From Ditylenchus dipsaci (Eukaryota > Nematoda > Chromadorea > Rhabditida > Anguinidae): a stretch of 64,000 bases of DNA. The translations under genes and the position numbers were made by a program. Each line of letters opens with the position of its first letter. Position 1 is the stretch's first letter. The DNA lies in assembly GCA_004194705.1 (NCBI GenBank), contig SADC01000101.1, positions 1-64,000 on the forward strand. Reading direction: 5' to 3'. The notes under the pieces were generated by a model. It saw only the letters and a list, made by a program, of their open reading frames with translations. It had not been told where the DNA came from and ran no database searches. Below, piece after piece: positions 56,421-64,000 of the stretch.

Positions 56421-57470
56421 CAATTGTGAAATTTGTCTGCTAATGTAGGGTGGGTGATGGATAATGAGCTTTGAGATTTCGTGTGCCTTCACATGCCTAA
56501 TTTTCAGCTTTTGCCGATACCGCCGTCCCCCTGCAAAATCGATGTAACTAGCCCTTATTCCTTAGGCTTTATGCCTTAGGCTTAGCGTATGCTAGCCGGG
56601 ACTAAAAAATGTCTCACGTACTTTTTCTGTTGTCTGAGACTGATATATTCGGTATTTCTTACTGTAGTTTTATAACGAAAATTTTATGATGGGGAGGGGT
56701 GTTCGTATTCTTTACTAGGGTCGATTCAGTTTTAGTAGTGACTTTTTACACATCAATGTCACACTTTTGTGTTTTAGGATTAGGTGTAGGGTAGGCCAGC
56801 GTATGTTAAGACGGACAAATTTGTTTTGTTGCGCAATAATTTTGCTTTGTTACATCGTTAGTATGTTATGTATGTATGTTATCATTGTTTAGCTATTCGA
56901 CAATATTCCTGACAATCGAAGATGTTGCTAATATCCTTTCAGATAAACAAGTATTTTTCAGGGGAGCGGGGAGTGAATTGTCCCAGGGCTGAAATGTCGC
57001 GTACCCTTGTCAGACACCGGCCGGTTAATAAACCCTTTCGTGAATTTTCTTTTTCCCATAACTGTCCATAGACATTTGTAAATACTGTAAAAGTCATTTG
57101 AGAAAGACTTGCAGCAGCTTGTAAAGAACAACAAAACCATCTTTGCTTGGGATAATGCCTCTCTTTTTGGTTTCCGGTTGGCTTTCAAAGAGACCAACAA
57201 ATATTTTGTGCTGCTGAGATGATAGTATTTTTTCTTCAAGCATCTTTCCTAGTAGTATACACACAAGACTACACCTCTTTCATTCAGTGGTGCCCCTGGT
57301 TATCTGCATAGAGAGATCACCGCATAGCTGGCACGCACAAACTATTTTCACATACTATTCTTTTGCTGTGGTTGTTGTAAAACCCTATTGATCAATTGCC
57401 TGGTTTGCTAGTGTGTTGTCCCAATCATTCTCTTATTTTGCTATTCTCTATTTGCTGCTCCTTTGACAGC
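56421..57470. other. Intergenic between INTS2 and PAPS synthase
   Basis: No exon, RNA gene or clear inverted repeat is seen over this kilobase. A 93-codon minus frame (57239-56958) has no recognisable motif. The promoter of PAPS synthase probably lies at its right end. The sequence before the ATG ends TTTGACAG, a plausible spliced-leader acceptor. Confidence 0.4.
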
Positions 57471-60400
57471 ATGAACACCAACAGACTATCCCTCCAGCTA
57501 GACTTTGACAAGGTCGACAAGGACAAAGTAATAAGCTAAACTTTTTCTTCTAAAGTTTTTCGGTAATTGAGTCTAGTATTTTTTAGCCAGCCATTGTGGA
57601 CTGCGCCAATGTATATTTTGAGAATCATATGGTCACTCGCGAGGAACGGGCACTGGCCATGCATCGAGATGGTCTCTACCGCGGTTGCACTCTTTGGTGA
57701 GATTTTGCACTTGTGTATTCATTTTTTGATTTGACTGTGTGCAATTGGTACAGCAACTAGAATTTGGCCCTGGTATTTATAGGAGACAACTAAAATTACA
57801 TGTTTGGTACACTAAATAAGTAGAAATTGTTTTTTTCTGCAGCAGCTTGGTCTCAATCGTATTTTGTTTCAATGAGCATAAAATTCCTAGCTTATTCTTC
57901 TAAATAAAAAATTCTGTATTTTTTCTAATAAGCCAACTCCCTCTAATAAGCCACCCTTTCGACTTTGGGGTCTAAATCTCAGCCGACAGAAAATATTTTG
58001 CAAAGCTCTTTATTACGTTTTCCTAACTCTCGCAAGCTCTACCGATTGCACTTTTTAGATTTTGTTTGAGCAACCAAAAATCTTGAGATTGATCTCAAAA
58101 CTTTCAGATTTTTAGAGATCGAAAATAATTCACCCGGGTGGCTTATTAGAAAAAAAACATTTTTAAGTGGTGTCATAACTGTTATATGGTTAACAAACAC
58201 AACAAGAACATATTAGATTTAGTCAGAAAAGTTATTTCGCATAGGCTGATACCGAAAACATTTATTAAAGGACCATGGTTTTGCGCGCAGCGGCACACGC
58301 GAAATTCGAACTGGCGGGGGACACTTATCTTTCGTCTAACAGCATACTCTTTCGAGTCATTTGAAACAACTCGAAAGAGCACACTTATAGACGAAAGAGA
58401 AGTGTCCCCGCCAATTCAAATTTTACGTGCGCCGCTGCGCGCAAAAACCATGGTCCTTTAAAATGCCGGAAGAGAGTAGGCTGAAATTTAATTCTCTTCT
58501 TTCGGTCTTATGTCTGTTATTCATTCTACAGTCAGACCTCTGTATAGCAACCCCGTATATTGCATCCACATCTATGTTGCATTCGCTTTTTCGTTTTGGT
58601 TTGGTTGGCCGGAAAATAAATTACCTATTATTAACCCTCTATATTGCATCCACCTATACCTTGCATCCGGGCAGGGCCGGTCCCTTGCAGGATGCAATAT
58701 AGAGGTTTGACTATATTTGATTGATTGATTTCATATACTTTTAATATCTTATGCAGGTTCACTGGTCTGTCAGGAGCAGGCAAGACTACTCTCTCCTTCA
58801 AACTTGAGGCAGCCCTCAATAGGGTAATTGGCGAGTATTTGACTGAGTAATTTTTTTGTCTTTCCAGCTTGGATACAGTTCTTACAGCTTGGATGGGGAC
58901 AATGTGCGCCATGGGTTGTGCAAAAACCTTGGCTTCAAGAAAGACGACCGAACTGAGAACATTCGGAGAGTGGCAGAAGTCTGCAAGCTTTTCGCGGACA
59001 TGGGTGCCATATCTCTAGCCTCCTTCATCTCGCCATTTCGCAAAGACCGAGAAGAGGCGAGGAAAATCCATGAAAAAGTTGTTCAATCATACTGAAATTA
59101 AATTAAATAAACCAAATATGTTTCAGGAAGGCATCAGATTCTTCGAAATTTATGTGAACACCCAATTGATGTGTGTGAGGCCAGAGACCCTAAAAGTAAG
59201 CCACGCTTCGGGATTTTTATAGCGCAAATCATAACAAATCGGGATAGTTTGTTCCTAGATTCCTCCAAATTACCGTATTTTCTCTATTAGTTACCCCCTC
59301 TCTAGTTATATAATTAGTTATCCCTATATGCACCCTATATCTTAGCTCAAAAAATTTATTTTGCATATCTGTTTTTTGTGTTTTTTAATCACCACAATAT
59401 TAGTTGATTCTAGCTTTAAGATTTTGTTTGAGCACCTGAAAATCTCAAAATCAAACATTTTTTTCGATTTTTAGGGGTTGAAAAATAATTACCTCGGGGT
59501 AATTAGGAAAGAAAATACGATATTGCTTTTTTTTAAATTAGACATATTCAATAAAATTGTCATATTTTTATATGTTCTAATGTTAAAAGATCTAATTTGC
59601 TGATATAAGTGATCTTGAGTTCGACTCTCACCCGGGCTAGTGAAAAGACAGTTCGTGTTAGTTATCGACGCTCTACACAACAGACACGCAGGGACCAACA
59701 TTTCTGTTTGTTATATAGAGCGTTCGTTATATAAAATATTTTAAAGGTGGCAATTTTTAGTATCGCAGAGGCTTTGCCGCTGCGGTACTTCTCCGGCACT
59801 CGCGTACCTTTATATCGAGCGTCCACTGTATCCAAAATCTATTGCACCTGCACATGGTACCCCTTTTGCGTAAATAAATGAAATTCTGAGACTCGCGATA
59901 GATAGAATTCACTTTAGAATTCAGATTATTATACTTTTTTTATTGGTTGCTGGAATATGGTCATAGGTTGCTCACTCATTTTTCAAAATCTCAGTTATCC
60001 AACTTATGGCAGGGATGGGGATCGTACTTTTTAAAAAGATTTGTACTTTTTTCGGGACCCCAAATCTTTTTATTTCTGAAGTTTTACGTCAAAATCTTTT
60101 TTTTCGATTCGAAATAGCAATAAGCACTGGATAAAATGGCCCTTTTTGACGAAAAATGACCAATTTGTACTTTTTTTTGTCCAAATGTACTTTTTTCCAA
60201 AAAATTTCATTCCCATCCCTGACTTACGGTCATATTTCAGCAATAGGGTTGTTGACTATTCGAGACAATATTCAAAAATTTTGAGTATTTAATATTCGAA
60301 AAATTCGAATCGATTATCCGAGTCGACAACTTTTATCAAACCAAAAATTTCAAAAAATTCTGCTATTTTATTTGGATTTGGGAGACAATTTGATTTACTA

Positions 60401-61984
60401 CACCCAAGGCTTTATATGACATCCTTGCTCTCAAGTTAATTTCCGCCTTAGGATCAGACACTTTTTTTACCTCGATTTTGAAGTCGAGCACAAACACACG
60501 AAGGCTTTTTTGGTTAAGCTATTGACCTCTTTGTTTGTAACTCAGATCACTACAAAAAGGCAAGAGCAGGCGAGCTGAAAGGATTCACAGGTGTTGACAG
60601 TGTCTACGAAATGCCTCTGAATCCAGATGTGGTGTTGAATGCAGGCAGCGATCCAGCCGCTGTATCCATCAAAAAGCTGATCGACTTCCTAGCCGACAAG
60701 AAAATCATCCCATCTAGTGTTAGTTGATAATTTTATTTGGATGTTTCAATGCAAATTTTGTGAGTTTCAGCAAGGCTTTGAACTAGGTGGCCAGCGGATC
60801 AAGGAGTTGTTCATGGTGGGCGAGGAGGAAAAAATCCGATTTTTCCAGAAGTCGCAGAATGGTCGGCCTGGCATCGACATCACTCTGGTTGACCTGCAAT
60901 GGATCCAGGTGAGAAAAATTTATCATGAAAGGCTACATGGTCAGGGACGACAGCCAATCTTATCTTTCATTCGAAATTTTTAGGTGCTTTCGGAAGGTTG
61001 GGCCACCCTCTGACTGGTTTCATGCGAGAGCGACAATATCTGCAATGTCTCCATCACGGCCAAATATTCGACATGCAAAAGGATTTCCCCAAACCCAAGG
61101 AGTCCAGAGGCCACCGCATTCTCAACCTAAATGAGGCATTCTCCAAATTAGTGGCCAACCAACCAAAAAGTAGTGTTAAGCCAGTGGTTGACCCGCTGAA
61201 TCAGTCCATCCCATAGTCTTGCCAATAACCGACCAGCAGAAGGCCAGACTCCTCAAAAGTGATGGTCAGGTGGTTGAATCAGTGCGCCTGCTCTACAAGG
61301 GTCAGTTGGTGGCCTTGCTGAACCAACCAGAAGTGTATGCCCACCGCAACAGGAGCGCATCCATCGGCAGTTCGGATACTCCGACCTCAGACATCCAGCC
61401 ATTAAGTTGATTCATGACAGCGGTGATTGGCTTCTGGGTGGTGAGTTAGAGGTGGGGGACTTTTACTAAAACCTACATAAAAAGCTACATTCAACGCTAT
61501 TGCAGGTGATGGACCGGATCCGTTTCAATGATGGTTTGGACGAGTACCGCAAAACACCCAAAGAATTGCGCCAGCATTTCCAGGATGCAGGTTGTGACTG
61601 TGTGTTTGCCTTCCAACTGCGCAATCCCATCCACAATGGACATGCCCTACTGATGCAGGAGACCAGGAAGGAGTTGTTGAAGCGCTACAACAACCCATGC
61701 TCTTGCTCCACCCTCTAGGTGGTTGGACCAAGGACGATGATGTGCCTCTGGCGGTGCGCATCCAACAACACCAAGCAGTCCTGCAAGCTGGGGTGTTGGA
61801 CCCAAAATGGACAGTGCTGGCCATCTTCCCCTCACCCATGCTCTATGCTGGTCCCACTGAGGTGCAGTGGCATGCCAGGGCTCGTCTAGCTTGTGGCATC
61901 AAGGCCTATATTGTGGGCAGGGACCCGGCTGGCATCCCAGACCAAACTGGTGACTACTTGTACGATCCGAGTCATGGTGCTAAG
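57471..61984 (+). CDS. pps-1: Bifunctional PAPS synthase (APS kinase + ATP sulfurylase), 3' end outside or unseen
   Basis: Makes PAPS, the sulfate donor for sulfotransferases, in two steps: sulfurylase (ATP + sulfate to APS) and kinase (APS to PAPS). Exons: 57471-57527, 57587-57696, 58757-58823, 58868-59077, 59127-59195, 60546-60718, 60771-60908, 60984-61451 and 61506-61984. Kinase marks: P-loop [19 protein letters not shown] and [27 protein letters not shown]. Sulfurylase marks: [63 protein letters not shown] (the HNGH nucleotide motif), [14 protein letters not shown] and [10 protein letters not shown]. An insertion of about 35 residues ([19 protein letters not shown] and more) precedes QSIPIVL. 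One base is missing at CCC 59161-59163, CCC 61006-61008, CCC 61210-61212, GG 61352-61353 and CCC 61694-61696; adding them restores all phases. The final 70-80 residues are not found before 64,000. A possible next exon begins near 63983. Confidence 0.9.
57913..58160. mobile_element. CCGTATT-family MITE, diverged, PAPS synthase intron 2
   Basis: TTTTTTCTAATAAGCCAACTCC faces GGTGGCTTATTAGAAAAAA. The inner region has GTTTGAGCAACCAAAAATCTTGAG, the family core. The outermost CCGTATT is worn to CTGTATT. Confidence 0.7.
58269..58457. mobile_element. TTAA-flanked palindromic MITE, PAPS synthase intron 2
   Basis: AGGACCATGGTTTTGCGCGC faces GCGCGCAAAAACCATGGTCCT, and TTAA stands on both sides (58265-58268, 58458-58461), as for piggyBac-type insertion. 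Inner arms have GGGGGACACTTATCTTTCGTC and complement. A relative lies at 13945-14125. Confidence 0.85.
58529..58713. mobile_element. pogo-like MITE, PAPS synthase intron 2
   Basis: CAGTCAGACCTCTGTATAGC faces GCAATATAGAGGTTTGACTA, bounded by TA. The arms contain ATTGCATCCAC direct copies. Confidence 0.7.
59273..59520. mobile_element. CCGTATT-family MITE, PAPS synthase intron 5
   Basis: CCGTATTTTCTCTATTAGTTA faces TAATTAGGAAAGAAAATACGA, with TA on both sides. The family core GTTTGAGCACCTGAAAATC lies in the right half. Confidence 0.8.
60010..60221. mobile_element. hAT-like MITE with TTTGTACTTTTTT core
   Basis: CAGGGATGGGGA at 60010 faces TCCCATCCCTG ending at 60221. The flanks ACTTATGG (60002-60009) and ACTTACGG (60222-60229) match at 7 of 8 bases. 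The core repeats GTACTTTTTT on both halves. A possible relative begins at about 60246 (TAGGGTTGTTGAC). Confidence 0.75.
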
Positions 61985-62459
61985 GTTTGACAATTTTGAA
62001 ATTTGTTGAAGATTCCATTTCAGCATGAGCAAGTCTTTATATTAGATCTCTATAAATATAGCCACTTCTTTTCACAGAATAATCTAACAAAAAAGTTTGA
62101 CATATCAAATTATAGCTAAGGAATAGGGCTTGCAAACCATAGCAAGAAAAAGTCACACAAAACCAAAACATTGAGCAAAACTGGGGTAAAACATTCTTGG
62201 CCCAATTTCTTTTCAGCTCCGGAAATCAGTAAGTGCGCAAAAAAGTCTGAATTTTTATACGTTTGAGATACATTTTGTGCTTAAAGTGTAGATAAGGAAT
62301 AGGGCTACAATTTTTTTGACTTACACAATTTGAAAACTTCTATCCAAAAGAATAGAACAGAATATACAAAATAATAATTGGACCAAGTTTTTTTTCTAGT
62401 ACTCTATACTTTCCTTGCTCAACTTTTTTTAAAGACCATTGTGGATACCTTCTTTCATT

Positions 62460-63480
62460 GACAACTTTACCGATGGAGGACGGTCGGGACGAGACACTCC
62501 GTCCCGGAGGGTTTTAAGCGTTTTTTTCCCGTCCAGGAAAATATTTGGCTATACTATAGAATCCCCCCAGCTAGCGAAAAATTTACTTTTCTTGAAGGGG
62601 AAAGGACCCGTCCCATTTTGATTCTCGTGCTCTGAATAGGCACGGAAACACTTTGATTTCCAAAAAATCGAAAAAAAAAAATTTTTCGATTTGCCTTGTC
62701 CCCAAGGTAAAAAATTTAGGAAAATTCAAAAAAAATATTTTTTTGAATTCCCGCCAAAACATTTTTTTTAAGGGATTTAGGGCTGTATAGGGAGGGGAAG
62801 GAATAAAAGGGGCCACTAATCACACAGGGCCCACTAACAAGAAGATGTTGAACATAGTTTTAAATACTGGGGCCTACCGCATAAATAAACTCTGGTATGC
62901 ATGCTTTTTCATGCATCCAGAGTCACTTTCGAGTGATTTGTGTCTAAGGTATGTGGGTGTGCGCATCTCAACTCCAAGCCCCAAGCCCCCTGCGCCCCCG
63001 AAGGGGGCGCAGGGGCTTGAGAGTTAGAGATGCGCGCACTCACTTACCTTAGACATGATTCCGAGAAGTACTCTTGACCATAAAATGCATATAGAGTCTT
63101 TTTTTGCCACGGCCCAGTTGAAAACATGGTAGGACATCCGAAATAGTCCAGAATTCACTTTTTTAATAATTTTGCCATGAAAGTGGCCCTGTTTATTCCT
63201 TCCCTCCCAATACAGCCCTAAATCCCTTAAAAAATCTTTTGGCGGGAATTCAAAAAATATTTTTTTGAATTTTTCTTAAATTTTTACCTTGGGGGACCAA
63301 GGCAAATCGAAAATTTTTTTTTTCTTCGATTTTTCGGAAACCAAAGTGTTTCCGTGCCTATTCAGAGCACGAGAATCAAAATGGGACGGGTCCTTCCCCT
63401 TCAGGAAAAGTAAATTTTTCGCTAGCTGGGGGGGGGGATTCTATAGTGTTACCAAATATTTGAGTCTGTATCGTCCCGGG
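62460..63480. mobile_element. 1-kb palindrome with shared GC-rich core (copy D)
   Basis: Outer arms pair over about 350 bp (AGAATCCCCCCAGCTAGCG with its complement; GACCCGTCCCATTTTGATTC with its complement). The core (about 62868-63080) repeats GCATCCAGAGTCACTTTCGAG, GTCTAAGGTATGTGGG and GCGCCCCCGAAGGGGGCGC. It lies just after the last visible PAPS synthase exon, within its presumed next intron. Confidence 0.85.
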
Positions 63481-63568
63481 TGACTTTTGGCTTCCCTGAT
63501 TTATTGTCCTATCCCGACTTTTGCAAATCTGTCCCGTCTACAGAATTCAAAAATCCTATTGAAGTCTA

Positions 63569-63788
63569 CCGTATTTACTGTATTAAATCCACATTGGGAG
63601 TTATTTTTCAACCCCTAAAAAATCGGGAAATTTTGAGGTACATTTTAAGATTTTCGGGTGCTTCAGGAGAGCTCGTGCTAATTAGCAAAAAACAGATTTG
63701 CGAAATGGTTGCTCTGTCGGTCTGTAGGGTGGGATTATTAGGTTATTATTAAGTTGTTAGAGTTTGGGGAGTTAATAAAGTAATACGG
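63569..63788. mobile_element. CCGTATT-family MITE
   Basis: CCGTATTTACTGTATTAAATCC faces GGAGTTAATAAAGTAATACGG. Compared with other members the core is inverted, with GGGAGTTATTTTTCAACCCC on the left side. Confidence 0.75.
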
Positions 63789-63837
63789 TTGTCTAGTTTT
63801 TATTATCATTTGAAACCCTCGCCGAATTTTGAGTAAA

Positions 63838-64000
63838 TATCAGGGTTGTCAAATAAAAATACTCGAGTATATACTCGGATAATATCTGGCTTTTATCCAT
63901 GACGTGAAACTGAAACAAAATATTTTACATATTTTTTTGAAAACATACTTTTGTTGTCAAATTTCCTGTTTGTGTTCCGACAGAGGAAATCATTGTCCCG
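63838..64000. other. Window end: possible hAT-like tip and possible PAPS synthase exon
   Basis: CAGGGTTGTCAAATAAAAATAC resembles the hAT-like tips seen elsewhere, but its partner would lie past the window. The last 17 bases, after TTCCGACAG, read E-I-I-V-P in one frame, which fits the LEIVPFRVAAY part of ATP sulfurylase. That is too short to be sure of. Confidence 0.3.

Noticed and set aside
44919..61696. Programmed -1/+1 frameshifting in the GPCR, INTS2 and PAPS synthase genes
   Set aside because: There is no shared slippery motif or downstream structure, sites are in ordinary short runs, and up to five per gene would be needed.

Overview
This is a gene-sparse, AT-rich stretch of an animal nuclear genome, almost certainly a nematode. 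A transthyretin-like (TTL, nematode-specific) secreted-protein gene is present. Introns have short nematode-type acceptors (TTTTCAG or TTTTTAG), and several first exons sit directly behind an acceptor-like sequence with no upstream exon, as expected for spliced-leader trans-splicing. PAPS synthase is a fused kinase-sulfurylase, as in animals. I cannot name the species.

Conserved genes, left to right: a TLC-domain membrane-fluidity protein of the TLCD1/2 (FLD-1) type (minus, 12.4-17.2 kb); a TTL protein with an unusual charged tail (minus, 21.0-21.7 kb); a Tudor-domain protein (plus, 28.6-29.9 kb) closely followed by the Fe-S assembly protein ISCA1 (plus, 30.1-30.6 kb); a class A peptide-type GPCR in ten exons (plus, 44.6-51.5 kb); the C-terminal part of Integrator subunit 2 (plus, 54.2-56.4 kb); and bifunctional PAPS synthase (plus, 57.5 kb to at least 62.0 kb, last exons missing or beyond the window). 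Weaker gene-like traces lie at 5.8-6.6 kb and 36.1-36.3 kb (minus). The genes have unrelated housekeeping and signalling roles, and no shared pathway is evident.

The rest is dominated by inverted repeats. Nearly every intergenic gap and long intron holds foldback or MITE-like elements: hAT-type elements with 8-bp target duplications; TA-flanked Tc1/mariner and pogo-like palindromes, two of them about 1.2 kb with arms near 590 bp; TTAA-flanked elements; a large MITE family ending in CCGTATT; and two Foldback-like elements whose terminal repeats are tandem arrays. One family has the same GC-rich core at the centre of four long palindromes whose outer arms differ.

A second striking feature is a run of single-base deletions inside short homopolymers in the exons of the GPCR, INTS2 and PAPS synthase genes (about ten events, always one base too few), while intron phases and protein similarity are otherwise intact. 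Uncorrected consensus errors explain this best, but true gene decay cannot be excluded from sequence alone. I found no rRNA, no intact tRNA and no CRISPR.
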